64,000 nucleotides of DNA from Saprospiraceae bacterium (GTDB taxonomy: Bacteria; Bacteroidota; Bacteroidia; Chitinophagales; Saprospiraceae): positions 654,501 through 718,500 of the forward strand of contig JAHBTU010000002.1 in assembly GCA_019638455.1 (NCBI GenBank), read 5' to 3'. The translations under genes and the position numbers were made by a program. Below are positions 7,819 through 16,929 of the stretch, in pieces. A model generated the notes under the pieces. That model made no database searches, was not told the origin of the DNA, and worked only from the letters and a program-made list of their open reading frames with translations. Within the stretch, counting starts at the first letter, position 1; each line of letters begins with the position of its first letter.

Positions 7819-9132
7819 ATGCCTTTTTTTTCATCTTTCAAATGCCTTCCCCTTGTGTGGGGCGTGTGGCTGGTGTGTGCCCCGACGCTGCTTTTGGCCC
7901 AACGCGGCGTGGATGAAAACCCGCGCAACGAGAGCCTCGCACTGGACGATAACATACGCTCTGCGCAGCTCTATCTCGCAGGGGCACCACTTTCGCTCCC
8001 CATTGTTGACCTCAATGCCCGCGACAATGTGCTGATACTTGAATTCGACCATTTGGGCACCGATTTGAAAGACTACATCTACACCATCGTGCATTGCAAC
8101 AGCGACTGGCAACCCTCGCAACTCTCTGACCAAGAATACATTGATGGCTTCCCCGAAGACCGCATTTTTGATATGGAGAGCTCCATCAACACGCTTTATC
8201 AATACACCCACTACACCCTCAGCCTACCCAACCAGAATATGCGGTGGGCGCGGTCGGGCAATTATTTGCTGAAAATTTTTGACAACGACGACGACCGAAG
8301 GCTGGTGCTGGCGCGGCGTTTCATGGTGGCAGAGCCACAGTGGCGCGTGGAGGCAAAATTCGTCAGCCCGGCAGTGGTGAGCAAACTTAACACGCACCAC
8401 GAGATTGATTTCACGGTGACATTCCGGGGCGTTCGTATCGCCAATCCTCAAAATGACGTAAAGGCTTTTGTGCTCCAAAATGGCCGCTGGGACAATGCCA
8501 TTGGCCCGCTCACGCCTTTCGTCGCGCGAGGCGAGTCGCTGGTCTATGACTATCAGGATGTGGTGGTTTTTCCGGCGGGCAAAGAGTGGCGATACTTCGA
8601 TATGCGCTCTTTCGAGTATCGCGGCGACCGGGTGAAGGCCATCAACAACACAGGCGATTACTACGAGGTGACGCTGTTCACCGACCAAGACCGGGCGGGC
8701 AGCACCGTCTCCGAACGGATTGATTTGAATGGCCGATACTCCATTGAAAACCAAAACTTCAACCAGACTGTGTTGCAATGCGATTATGCGAAAGTGTTGT
8801 TTTCCGTCAGCCAAAACGCGCCTATTTTCGACCGCGACGTGTATGTGTTCGGAGAGCTGACGAATTGGCAACTAAAACGCGAATGGAAGATGGACTACAG
8901 CCCAGAAGCCAAGGCATACTTTGTGGAATCACCGCTGCTGAAACAGGGGTTTTACAACTACGAATATCGCGTGGTGAACCCCCTTACAGGCGACATTGAC
9001 TTGGCGGGCGTGGAAGGCAATTGGTACGAAACCAGCAACCTCTACACCATTCTGGTCTATCACCGGCCATTTGGCGAGCGATACGACCGACTGATGGTGG
9101 CCACTTCGTTCGATTCGAGGAGCCGGCAGTGA
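7819..9132 (+). CDS. Type IX secretion system Plug protein (DUF5103)
   Basis: A 437-residue exported protein with an N-terminal signal peptide ending near TLLLAQ. The DUF5103 pattern is clear: DLNARDNVLILEFDHLG, YTIVHCNSDWQPS, EYIDGFPEDRI and SINTLYQYTHYTLSLPN, then a beta-rich tail with FVFGELTNWQ-like and MDYSPEAKAYFVE segments. In Flavobacterium a DUF5103 protein plugs the periplasmic mouth of the SprA translocon of the T9SS. This fits the several sorting-domain proteins encoded in the window. No other core T9SS gene is adjacent. Confidence 0.85.
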   Translation: MPFFSSFKCLPLVWGVWLVCAPTLLLAQRGVDENPRNESLALDDNIRSAQLYLAGAPLSLPIVDLNARDNVLILEFDHLGTDLKDYIYTIVHCNSDWQPSQLSDQEYIDGFPEDRIFDMESSINTLYQYTHYTLSLPNQNMRWARSGNYLLKIFDNDDDRRLVLARRFMVAEPQWRVEAKFVSPAVVSKLNTHHEIDFTVTFRGVRIANPQNDVKAFVLQNGRWDNAIGPLTPFVARGESLVYDYQDVVVFPAGKEWRYFDMRSFEYRGDRVKAINNTGDYYEVTLFTDQDRAGSTVSERIDLNGRYSIENQNFNQTVLQCDYAKVLFSVSQNAPIFDRDVYVFGELTNWQLKREWKMDYSPEAKAYFVESPLLKQGFYNYEYRVVNPLTGDIDLAGVEGNWYETSNLYTILVYHRPFGERYDRLMVATSFDSRSRQ

Positions 9133-9136
9133 GGAA

Positions 9137-9242
9137 TAGAGTTCGCGCCGCCAAGTATTGGGCATAGATAAAAACGCAATCTGCTCAAAATCAGGGAGAG
9201 CGAGCATGGTGAACTGACAAATCCTGGCGAATCAAGGTATAA
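9137..9242 (-). repeat. Dispersed repeat R1, copy 2
   Basis: On the minus strand it reads ATACCTTGATTCGCCAGGAT, then ATGCTCGCTCTCCCTGATTT, then ATGCCCAATACTTGGCGGCG. It fills the whole gap between the Plug gene stop and the convergent CotH gene stop. It belongs with copy 3 in the sub-type carrying CTCGCTCTCCC. Confidence 0.8.
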
Positions 9243-9245
9243 CAT

Positions 9246-10868
9246 TCATCGGGCCACGAACTTTCCGTCCGATTCCACACGCCCGTTGACCAATACCGTG
9301 TAGAAATAGAACCCACTTGGCAAGTCGTGCTCCCAAGTGTACTGATTTTCGCCATTCGCGGGCGGGGTGGGTGTTTGAATGTGAGCCAGCAATTTCCCAG
9401 TGGCATCATAAACACGCAATCGGACCTGGTCGCCCCGGCGGACGTAGTATTTGAAAGTGAGCGCCCCGTCGGTCGGATTGGGGAACACCAATGTCTTAAA
9501 ATATCGGCTCGGCGAATAGTCCTCTGCGTTCAAGGTCGCCATCTTTCCATCCATCCATTCCAAGCGGTGGACGAGCCAATTTTTCAAATAATCAACATGC
9601 TGCTGATAAGTGCCGCAGCAGAACGCATTGGGCCATACCCATGTATGCAGCACCGGCCACCGCTGCCAATTGCGTACCTGCGCCTGCGACACCACCCCCG
9701 CCAACGAATCAACCATGCTAGTCACGTTGGTTGTCGTCAACAAATCGCCGCGCAATTCCTGCCATCGGCTGTGAAGTCGCTGACGAAAAGACGGGTCGTT
9801 CCACAAGGTGCGCCACCAAAAGTGAATGACCCAGCCGTCGTTGGGGCAATAGTTGTTAAAATCAATGGCCCAGCCGGTGTACGTCTCTCCATTGCAATAA
9901 TTGGCGTTGCCCATAGCGATATTGAAGTCCCAAACTGGCCCTGCGTGCAGGCGCTCGTCTTTGCTGTCTTTGTCCTTGTGAAAAAAAGTGCTAAGGCGGT
10001 AGGCATCCACGTTTTTCGTCAGTTCATTGATAATGACGAAATCAACAAATGACTGAACATCAAGGTATTTTGGATAGCCATTTGCCGAATCGGCGTAATC
10101 CGGCGAGGCCATCAGATTTTCAAAATCCGTCATCCACGTCCTGATGTATTGCCCTTGAGCGGGTTGAATATCGCTGGGTTTGGGGAAATGAAAATGATAA
10201 TCGGTGTTTTGCCAAGCGCCGGGCTGGGGGGGATAAGGGGATGTCCACCCGCCCGTTTGTGAGCCAGAGGATTTGTCCATCTTGATGATGTACCCTCCCG
10301 TCAGGTCATCGCCAGACAGGTCGGTGGCGGTCAGGTTGGCGATGTCCACGCGATTTTTGTCGCGCTTAATGCGCTCGGTCACGAGGTAGATGCCTTCATA
10401 GCTGCCATTGAGCACCAATTCGACGAATCGGGTGCGCGAAGCCCAAGGCATGATGCGGCGAGCCATTTCGAGCGTGAAAGCATCGCGCACGAGGCTCTTG
10501 TCGTTGAAAGGCGCGAGAAAAGCCCAGTCGTTCTCGGCAGGCATACCTAAAAGCGCGATGTTCAGGTTGTTGCCGTTGGCATCGCGGGTTTCCACGGCAT
10601 AGGGTTTTTTATCCGACAAATCCTGCGAGGTACTCCCCCTTCGTTCGATGCCGATGAAGCCATCGTAGCCATTGGGGGCATCGTTGATATGGTTGCTCTG
10701 CCCGATACCATTGTCAATGACCTTCATCTGCGCCGTTATTTTTGGCTCATCGGGTATGGATTGGCCATTGGTGGAGATGATGACGATGGGCAAATTGGAC
10801 GATTGAAAATTGACTTGACCAAAAATGACGGCGGGATAAATCCAGCAGAGCAGTAGTGTTTTTTTCAT
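9246..10868 (-). CDS. CotH-like kinase domain protein with T9SS sorting domain
   Basis: A 540-residue secreted protein. I start it at 10868 because MKKTLLLCWIYPAVIFGQ is a good signal peptide; the frame extends upstream without sense. The CotH domain spans about residues 25-420 with FIGIERRGSTSQDL, MPAENDWAFLAPFNDKS, LNGSYEGIYLVTERIKRD and VWDFNIAMGNANY. CotH proteins are secreted protein kinases of the spore coat and related surface proteins. The C-terminus (VFPNPTDGALTFKY, then LRVYDATGKLL and SDGKFVAR) is a T9SS type A sorting domain, so the protein should end up on or outside the outer membrane. Confidence 0.9.
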   Translation of the reverse strand: MKKTLLLCWIYPAVIFGQVNFQSSNLPIVIISTNGQSIPDEPKITAQMKVIDNGIGQSNHINDAPNGYDGFIGIERRGSTSQDLSDKKPYAVETRDANGNNLNIALLGMPAENDWAFLAPFNDKSLVRDAFTLEMARRIMPWASRTRFVELVLNGSYEGIYLVTERIKRDKNRVDIANLTATDLSGDDLTGGYIIKMDKSSGSQTGGWTSPYPPQPGAWQNTDYHFHFPKPSDIQPAQGQYIRTWMTDFENLMASPDYADSANGYPKYLDVQSFVDFVIINELTKNVDAYRLSTFFHKDKDSKDERLHAGPVWDFNIAMGNANYCNGETYTGWAIDFNNYCPNDGWVIHFWWRTLWNDPSFRQRLHSRWQELRGDLLTTTNVTSMVDSLAGVVSQAQVRNWQRWPVLHTWVWPNAFCCGTYQQHVDYLKNWLVHRLEWMDGKMATLNAEDYSPSRYFKTLVFPNPTDGALTFKYYVRRGDQVRLRVYDATGKLLAHIQTPTPPANGENQYTWEHDLPSGFYFYTVLVNGRVESDGKFVAR

Positions 10869-10956
10869 GGCGGAGACTTTTGTCCATGCAAATTTGAACA
10901 AACCAATTGACAAACCAGCAATAAAACTCCACCAAGCCCAATATGGGCGCTTGTTT

Positions 10957-11616
10957 TTACAATTCGTCCAAGTCATACAGCCTGTATGTCTGAATGGCCT
11001 CCTCCAACCGTTTCCCAAAATCGGGCACCTCGGAGACACCGCGTTTTGAGAGCTCCTTCGCCCATTTTTTCCAGTCTTTACCTGCCGATTTTTTCACCCC
11101 CCCGTACCACTCTTGGCTGGTCAGGTGTATGCTGAAATCACGAAAGCTGGCCCAAGCCGTCTCGTAGCGCCGCAAGCAACGTCCATCTATTTGTGCCGTG
11201 CCGCCCTCCCAATCGGACGAACAGGGCAGGGCAAAAAAATTGTTGGTGCGATTCACCCAATCGGCCTTGCCAGCCGTGCTGTTCACAAAAGCGCAACCCA
11301 ACAACACAGACGAAGGAATGCCAAATTTCTTTCGCTCGCTGATGGCGACCTGCTCGAAGCGCCGAACGAAAGCAATGGATGTCGCCTTGTCGGCCACAGG
11401 CTTGGCCGATTTCGCGGGCGCTTCCGACGAAAAATCAAGCATCGCTTGCGCCTCCGTGTCCGTGTATTTTTCTATTTTGGCGGCAGGTTGCTCCTTTTGG
11501 CTCGGGGTGGCGGAACCGCTCGATTTGGAAGGCGCAAATTTTCTTCCAATGGCTACCAAAAGCAGCAGCACAAGCGCAATGGTAAACCAATTTGTTTTTA
11601 AAAATTTCCAGTTCAT
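10957..11616 (-). CDS. Glucosaminidase-domain membrane protein, catalytic Glu apparently lost
   Basis: A 219-residue protein with one N-terminal membrane anchor (residues about 11-24), a Ser/Ala/Lys linker to about 75, and a FlgJ/LytG-type glucosaminidase fold (GFGIPSSVLLG..., NRTNNFFALPC, YETAWASFRDFSIHL). In active members the helix after P-S-x-x-L-A-Q carries E-S-G; here the aligned residues are VNSTAG with Asn112 where the acid is expected. It therefore may bind rather than cleave peptidoglycan. It lies 88 bp upstream of the CotH gene on the same strand and diverges from recQ. Confidence 0.8.
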   Translation of the reverse strand: MNWKFLKTNWFTIALVLLLLVAIGRKFAPSKSSGSATPSQKEQPAAKIEKYTDTEAQAMLDFSSEAPAKSAKPVADKATSIAFVRRFEQVAISERKKFGIPSSVLLGCAFVNSTAGKADWVNRTNNFFALPCSSDWEGGTAQIDGRCLRRYETAWASFRDFSIHLTSQEWYGGVKKSAGKDWKKWAKELSKRGVSEVPDFGKRLEEAIQTYRLYDLDEL

Positions 11617-11779
11617 AGCCGAGTCGTTTTACAACGTTTTTATTAAATTGTTTGAAAATGAAACCCTTGTCGAGAAATTGGCAAAAATTTAGAGCAAATG
11701 TAAAACACTTTGTTTTTAGTTTAAAACATTTTTTTGAAAAAATCATACACACCCTTCACTTGTCAAACACCATGCTTCC

Positions 11780-13924
11780 ATGACCCTCTCCAACGCTTCG
11801 AACGCTTTAAAAAAATACTTCGGCTACGATGCCTTTCGCCCGTTGCAAGCAGAAATAATCGAAGCCGTTTACAACAAACGCGACGCGCTCGTGCTCATGC
11901 CTACGGGCGGCGGCAAAAGCATCTGCTATCAGATACCAGCGATTACGCTTGAAGGCGTGGCGGTAGTGGTCAGCCCACTTATCGCGCTGATGAAAGACCA
12001 AGTGGAGGGGCTGAGCGCAACGGGTATTCCCGCGGCGTTCATCAATAGCACGCTCACCTCCGAGCAAACACGCAACGTGGAAAATGCACTGATGGCGGGC
12101 TATGTCAAGTTGCTCTACGTCAGCCCTGAAAAGTTGGTGTCGCAAAATTTTCAGCCCTTGCTCAAGCGGCTCAAAATCAGTCTTTTCGCCGTGGACGAGG
12201 CGCATTGCATCTCCGCTTGGGGGCACGATTTCCGCCCTGAATACACCCAGCTCCGTTTTTTGAAAGAACAATTCCCCGACGTGCCCATCCTGGCGCTCAC
12301 CGCCACCGCCGACAAACTGACCCGCAAGGACATCATCGGGCAACTTCAATTGCCCGACCCTGCCATTTTTATAGCCTCGTTCGACCGACCCAACATCAAA
12401 CTGACGGTGCGGCCCGGCCAGCGGCGATTGGAACAAATCATCGAGTTTTTGAAACAGCACCCCCAACAATCAGGCATCATTTACTGCCTCGCGCGAAGAA
12501 CTTGCGAGGAACTTGCCGACAAGCTCAACGCGCGCGGATTCAAAGCAGCCCACTACCATGCGGAAGTGCCACCCACGCAGCGCAGCAAAACACAAGAGGA
12601 TTTCATCAACGACCGCACGCCCATCATCTGCGCCACCATCGCTTTCGGCATGGGCATTGACAAGAGCAACGTGCGCTTCGTGATTCACTACAATATGCCG
12701 CGCAATCTGGAAGGCTACTATCAGGAAGTGGGGCGCTCGGGTCGCGACGGTTTGCCAGCCGATGCGTTGCTGTTTTTTAGTTATCAAGACGTGATGGTCT
12801 ATCGCGACATGATTGAGCAAGGCGAGGCGGACGACACGCAGAAAGAGCTGAAAACGGCCAAACTCAATCGGATGTACCAATTTGCCGAAGCCCCCGTCTG
12901 CCGCCGAAAGACCGTGCTGTTCTACTTCGGCGAGACTTACGACCGCAACTGCGGCAACTGCGATGTGTGCCTCAATCCGCCGCGTCAGTTCGATGGCACC
13001 ATTGCAGCCCAAAAGGCCCTATCGGCCATCATGCGCACCAAAGAAAGCGTGGGCATGAATATGCTTGTTGACATCTTGCGCGGCAGCCAACGACGCGAAA
13101 TTTTTGAACACAAGTACAACGAAATCAAGACTTACGGAGCAGGCAAAGAGTACACCTTCGACGATTGGCTCTACCTAATATCCCAAATGCTGCACATCGG
13201 CCTCGTCGAGATTGCTTACGATGAGCACAACTGCCTAAAAGTGACCGATGAGGGGAAAAAAGTGCTGTTCGACGGCAAAAAAGTATCGCTTGCGATGCCG
13301 CAGCCGAAGGTAAAAAGCAAGCCGGGCGAGAAGCTGCCAGTGATGCCCGAAAAGTCGAAATCACAGATGTTGAAGGAAGAGCTCTTTGGGCGCTTGGTTG
13401 CCTTGCGTCGCAGCCTTGCACAAGAGCAAGGTGTGCCGCCATATCTCATCTTCAGCGATGCCACCCTCGATGATATGGCTGACAAACGCCCCTTTACCGA
13501 TGCCGACCTGTTGCAAGTCAGTGGTGTGGGCGAGCGCAAGCTGCAACTTTTTGGCGATGCCTTTATCGGCGAAGTGCGGCGATTCGTGCTGGAAAAAACG
13601 GAGGAGGGCAATCGCATCACGGGCAGCACTCAGCTCATTTCCTTCAACTTGTTCCAAAAAGGGCATCTTGTGGAGGAAATCGCCGAGATGAGGAGCATCA
13701 GCACCCTTGCGGTAGCAGGCCATTTGGCCACTATGTACGAACGCGGCGAAACGCTCGACATCAGCCAGTGGGTCTCGCCGGAGGAACGCGACATCATTCA
13801 AGGCGCCTTGCCCATGTTTGCGGAGCCATTTGCCATGAAGGAGATATTCGAGCATTTTGGCGGGCGATTCAACTACGACAAGATTCGGTTCGCCATCGCT
13901 GACTACAAGCGCCATCGAGGTTGA
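11780..13924 (+). CDS. recQ: ATP-dependent DNA helicase RecQ
   Basis: A 3'-5' helicase acting in recombination and fork repair. It has 714 residues. Walker A is in LMPTGGGKSICYQ (residues 39-51), the DEAH box in VDEAHCISAWGHDFRPEY, and motifs V/VI in GMGIDKSNVRFVIH and YYQEVGRSGRDG. The RQC zinc site has four cysteines (APVCRRKT, then CGNCDVC). An HRDC domain follows (EQGVPPYLIFSDATLDDMA, VSGVGERKL), then a helix-turn-helix extension (about 610-714) found in many Bacteroidota and Firmicutes RecQ proteins. It is a single gene followed by a 1-kb gene-poor stretch. Confidence 0.97.
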   Translation: MTLSNASNALKKYFGYDAFRPLQAEIIEAVYNKRDALVLMPTGGGKSICYQIPAITLEGVAVVVSPLIALMKDQVEGLSATGIPAAFINSTLTSEQTRNVENALMAGYVKLLYVSPEKLVSQNFQPLLKRLKISLFAVDEAHCISAWGHDFRPEYTQLRFLKEQFPDVPILALTATADKLTRKDIIGQLQLPDPAIFIASFDRPNIKLTVRPGQRRLEQIIEFLKQHPQQSGIIYCLARRTCEELADKLNARGFKAAHYHAEVPPTQRSKTQEDFINDRTPIICATIAFGMGIDKSNVRFVIHYNMPRNLEGYYQEVGRSGRDGLPADALLFFSYQDVMVYRDMIEQGEADDTQKELKTAKLNRMYQFAEAPVCRRKTVLFYFGETYDRNCGNCDVCLNPPRQFDGTIAAQKALSAIMRTKESVGMNMLVDILRGSQRREIFEHKYNEIKTYGAGKEYTFDDWLYLISQMLHIGLVEIAYDEHNCLKVTDEGKKVLFDGKKVSLAMPQPKVKSKPGEKLPVMPEKSKSQMLKEELFGRLVALRRSLAQEQGVPPYLIFSDATLDDMADKRPFTDADLLQVSGVGERKLQLFGDAFIGEVRRFVLEKTEEGNRITGSTQLISFNLFQKGHLVEEIAEMRSISTLAVAGHLATMYERGETLDISQWVSPEERDIIQGALPMFAEPFAMKEIFEHFGGRFNYDKIRFAIADYKRHRG

Positions 13925-13960
13925 CGCGCGATGCCACCAAGGTGTGGCAGGGGTAGGGGC

Positions 13961-14120
13961 AAAAAAAATGCGGCGCTCGTTTGCGCCGCACGGTTTCCCG
14001 TATATAATCTCATGAAAAGTTTCGAATCAGGTGGTCAATGAATTTGCCGCTTCTTTTCGTACCGCCGCCGTTTGTTCTCATTGACGATACAAAAGTGCGG
14101 GAGGTTGTCCCATCTGCAAA
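13961..14120 (-). ncRNA. Candidate small RNA unit 1 (promoter to terminator)
   Basis: On the minus strand TTTG (14120-14117), a 19-bp spacer and CACTTTTG (14097-14090) form a phylum-type promoter. A strong intrinsic terminator follows at 13990-13961: TGCGGCGC / GCGCCGCA stem with a 6-base loop and eight Ts. The predicted transcript is about 124 nt. It contains GATTCGAAACTTTTCATGAG and ATTATATACGGGAAA, both identical in unit 2. A 23-codon reading frame from ATG near 14082 exists here, but unit 2 has a 2-base deletion that destroys it, which argues for RNA rather than protein. Confidence 0.65.
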
Positions 14121-14538
14121 GGACAAAAATAGGCGTTTGTTGAATGGTTTTTGAGGGTTTAGAAGTTGTGTTTTTTTCAATTTTGTTTAAAAAATTGCGA
14201 TTTTGAATCTTAATTTTAAAAAAATGTGACATACAGACGAGGTTATAGAGGTGTTTTGTTGAAAATTTATTTCGTTGGATAAAAAATTTTTGAGCGATTT
14301 TTTTAAAAAAACGTGGTTGCGGGTCCGCTAAAACCAAAAATCGTGAGCACAATTAGGCTATTGATTCTCCTGAACGCTTTCAGCATGGCTACTGATTTAG
14401 CATTTTTTTCGCTTAAGCGAGTGGGTTGTACCTTATTGGGAAGAGAGAGTAGTTGGGCGCGAGGTATATGGCGGTCGGAATATGGTCTTTGGTTGGATTC
14501 CGAGTCGGGAAGAAAATCTTGCCCTTACGAGTAGGCAC
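14121..14538. other. AT-rich gene-free spacer between the twin RNA units
   Basis: Very AT-rich DNA with poly-A and poly-T runs. I find no coding pattern, hairpin with a T-run or repeat that I can support here. Confidence 0.5.
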
Positions 14539-14698
14539 AAAAAAAACGCGGCGCTCGTTTGCGCCGCGTCGGATTTCCCGTATATAATCTCATGAAAAGT
14601 TTCGAATCGAGTAGTCAATGTTTACCGCTTCTTTTCGTTTTGCCGCCGTTCTCTTTCATTGACAGTACAAAAGTGCGGGTAGTTGGCACAAGTGCAAA
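14539..14698 (-). ncRNA. Candidate small RNA unit 2, paralogue of unit 1
   Basis: Same architecture as unit 1: TTTG at 14698-14695, a 19-bp spacer, CACTTTTG at 14675-14668, and a terminator at 14568-14539 with CGCGGCGC / GCGCCGCG arms, the same 6-base loop and eight Ts. The distance from the -7 box to the terminator stem is the same as in unit 1 (about 100 bp). The middle and 3' parts are nearly identical; the sequences diverge mainly just upstream of the promoter. The 2-base deletion relative to unit 1 lies in the leader half. Function unknown. Confidence 0.65.
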
Positions 14699-14919
14699 GA
14701 ACATAAAAACGAATTTGTTGAATAGTTATCGGCACGATTTTTTACTAACTCATGTCATTTTTTGATTAAAGAGCCTTTTTTCGCTCAAAAGAGGCATGTT
14801 CTTATGCTGAAAAACAAGGCAAGGTTTGAGGGTTTGTTGAAAATTTGATTGTCAAAAAAACTTAATTTTTTTAGAAAAAAAATTTTGAGGAGAAAAAAAA
14901 TCAAGCCTGTCTCCTGTTT
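14699..14919. other. AT-rich gene-free stretch 3' of the biotin carrier gene
   Basis: Poly-A and poly-T rich, with no supported feature beyond the promoter of RNA unit 2 at its left edge. Confidence 0.4.
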
Positions 14920-15408
14920 TCACTCCATTTCGAGCAACAATTGGCCTTTATCTACCGCTGCGCCTTGTTGCACCATTACCGCTTTCACCTGTCCATCGTT
15001 GGCGGCTTTTATCACGTTTTCCATCTTCATGGCTTCGAGTATCAAGAGCGGGTCGCCCTTTTGCACGGTTTGCCCGGAGGTTACCATGACGGTGAGGACA
15101 AGGCCGGGCATGGGAGCCTTCACGGTGTTTGTTTTTTTGCCGCTGTTCGCGTGAAGGCCGAGTTGTTGAACGAGTCGCTCGTAGTGGTCGGCGATTTTCA
15201 CCTGATAGTTTGTGCCATTTATCCTGAGTGTGAAACGTCGGGTGGCGTAATCTGCCTCCAGCAATTCGGCGCGAATGGAGCGCCCGTTGTGCAAAAGGTG
15301 GAATTGTCCATCTGCTTCGGCGAGCAGGTCCAAGTTTTTGGCATCCTCCGGGAGGGCATCGAACTCATGTCGGTCGTTGACGGCGATGCGAAAAGGCTCT
15401 GTGAACAT
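14920..15408 (-). CDS. Biotin carboxyl carrier protein of an acyl-CoA carboxylase
   Basis: A 162-residue protein ending in a biotinyl domain. The attachment motif ILEAMKMENV puts the biotin lysine at K128, and the PMPGLVLTVMV entry strand and a glycine near residue 152 are typical. The N-terminal 90 residues contain a small beta domain (FTLRINGTNYQVKIAD) as in propionyl-/methylcrotonyl-type carboxylase carriers of Bacteroidota. It would carry CO2 between a biotin carboxylase and a carboxyltransferase; neither is encoded in the window. It lies 33 bp after the phosphatase gene on the same strand. Confidence 0.88.
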   Translation of the reverse strand: MFTEPFRIAVNDRHEFDALPEDAKNLDLLAEADGQFHLLHNGRSIRAELLEADYATRRFTLRINGTNYQVKIADHYERLVQQLGLHANSGKKTNTVKAPMPGLVLTVMVTSGQTVQKGDPLLILEAMKMENVIKAANDGQVKAVMVQQGAAVDKGQLLLEME

Positions 15409-15441
15409 GGGTTGTGATTGATATTGCGTACGATGAGGTTT

Positions 15442-16686
15442 TCAAAAGACCTTGCATGTGAGCACGGTGATGTCGTCGGGGTAAGGCTGGCGCTCGCGGT
15501 AGTGTTCGATGTGGGCTAGCAATTTGGTGTTGAGTTCCTTGGCGCCGAGCGCGGTATGCGCTCGCAGGAAAGTGATTAGTTTTTCCTCGCCGAACTCTTC
15601 CCCTGATTTGTTGCTCACGTCGGTGAGGCCGTCTGTGTAGGAGAAGATGAGTGCCTCGCTGGTAAGGCAGAGGCTTCCGATTTCGAGGAACGGCAACTCT
15701 GGGAGCCAGCCCAGCACCGTGCACCCGTTTTTGAGGGGGAGCACCTCGCCATCCGCGAGCAACAATGGCGGGGTGTGGCCTGCGTTGATGTAGTGAAGCG
15801 TGCGGTTGGTGGGGTCGTATTTGGCGAGGAAGAGCGTGATGAACTTGTCGCCTTGCGTGACGCGATAGACGGCGGCATTCAGCTCCTGCACGATTTCTTC
15901 CAAAGTGGGTCGGCGTGTGATGAGCGCGTGAAAGTTGGCCTGAAAATTTGCCATCAGCAGGGCTGCCGACACGCCCTTGCCCGTGATGTCGGCGATGCAA
16001 AAGGCAATTTTGCCGTCGGGGTATTCCACCACGTCGTAGTAGTCGCCGCCCACCGCGAAGTGTGGCTTGTAGATGCTCGACAGCTGGTATTTTTTCCCGG
16101 CAGGGAGGCGCGAGGGCACAAGGGTGCGCTGGATTTCGGCAGCCACTTCCACCTCGCGGTTGAGGACTTCTTGGCGGAGCTGCTGCTTGAACAGGCGCTT
16201 GTTCTCAATGGCCACCGCAATCACATTGGTGATGGTGGTGACGAACTGCACCTTGTTGTACACGTCGTCGTCGTCGCCAAACCCTCCCACGAAAGCGTAG
16301 GCAATCGGCTCATTCTTGTGCATCACGGGGATGACGAGGTCGAACTCTCGAATTAGCGGATGACTGCTGCCCTCCACGCCCTGCTTGGTGCGGAAATGGG
16401 TGAGCTCGTCATTCACGTCGTATTCGAGCAGGCGTTCATCAAAGCCTGAGAAGCTCATGCACTCCCACCGGCCAGCCTCTTTGAAAAAGAGCGCCATTTT
16501 GCGGATGCCAATCTCCCAGCGGAGGAAGGAGCTGTACATATTGAACAGCCCGTCGGCAGCCACGTTTTCGTTGATGGCCTGTGTGATGGTGAGCAAGCTG
16601 TTGATTTGCAGCTGCTTGAGGTTGACTTCCCGCTCTAATTTTTCAATCCTCGAAAGGGTTCTCTTTATTTCCTGTAATTCAGGCAT
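15442..16686 (-). CDS. SpoIIE/RsbU-type PP2C phosphatase with GAF-like sensor
   Basis: A 414-residue protein. A short coiled coil (residues 1-30) and a GAF-like domain (about 25-170) precede the linker helix EVEVAAEIQRTLVPSRLP characteristic of this class. The PP2C core follows with AVGGDYYDVVEYPDGKIAF, IADITGKGVSAALLMAN, INAGHTPPLL and FSYTDGLTDVSN, holding the metal-binding Asp residues. Such phosphatases act on anti-sigma-factor antagonists in partner-switching systems. No antagonist or anti-sigma gene is next to it, so its pathway is unknown. It diverges from frr. Confidence 0.9.
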   Translation of the reverse strand: MPELQEIKRTLSRIEKLEREVNLKQLQINSLLTITQAINENVAADGLFNMYSSFLRWEIGIRKMALFFKEAGRWECMSFSGFDERLLEYDVNDELTHFRTKQGVEGSSHPLIREFDLVIPVMHKNEPIAYAFVGGFGDDDDVYNKVQFVTTITNVIAVAIENKRLFKQQLRQEVLNREVEVAAEIQRTLVPSRLPAGKKYQLSSIYKPHFAVGGDYYDVVEYPDGKIAFCIADITGKGVSAALLMANFQANFHALITRRPTLEEIVQELNAAVYRVTQGDKFITLFLAKYDPTNRTLHYINAGHTPPLLLADGEVLPLKNGCTVLGWLPELPFLEIGSLCLTSEALIFSYTDGLTDVSNKSGEEFGEEKLITFLRAHTALGAKELNTKLLAHIEHYRERQPYPDDITVLTCKVF

Positions 16687-16795
16687 CAGTTTTAAAAATT
16701 CATCGGAAAGGTACGGATACCTATATTTTTGCCACGCTTTTTCCTTAAAAATCTAAAACTTGTGACATTTGCACCCGCAAAGCCGTTATTAGTTG

Positions 16796-16926
16796 CTTCT
16801 TGTTCGTTGTTCGTTGTTGGTTTTCGACTCTACGAACCAACAACGAACAACCAACAACGAGCAACCAACAACGAGCAACCAACAACCAACAACCAACAAC
16901 GAGCAACCAACAACGAGCAACGAAGA
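16796..16926. repeat. Short tandem repeat with a 16-bp inverted repeat in the frr leader
   Basis: Bases 16807-16822 and 16835-16850 are a perfect inverted repeat (TTGTTCGTTGTTGGTT and its complement, 12-base loop). They are followed by degenerate 10-12 bp units of the kind CAACCAACAACGAG up to four bases before the frr ATG. Transcribed, this would put a hairpin and a long AAC-rich leader in front of frr. Confidence 0.75.
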
Positions 16927-16929
16927 TTT

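Noticed and set aside
14015..14084. A 23-residue peptide gene in RNA unit 1
   Set aside because: The frame is destroyed by a 2-base deletion in the otherwise conserved unit 2.
16851..16926. CRISPR-like repeats upstream of frr
   Set aside because: Units are 10-12 bp, degenerate and without unique spacers; no cas genes nearby.
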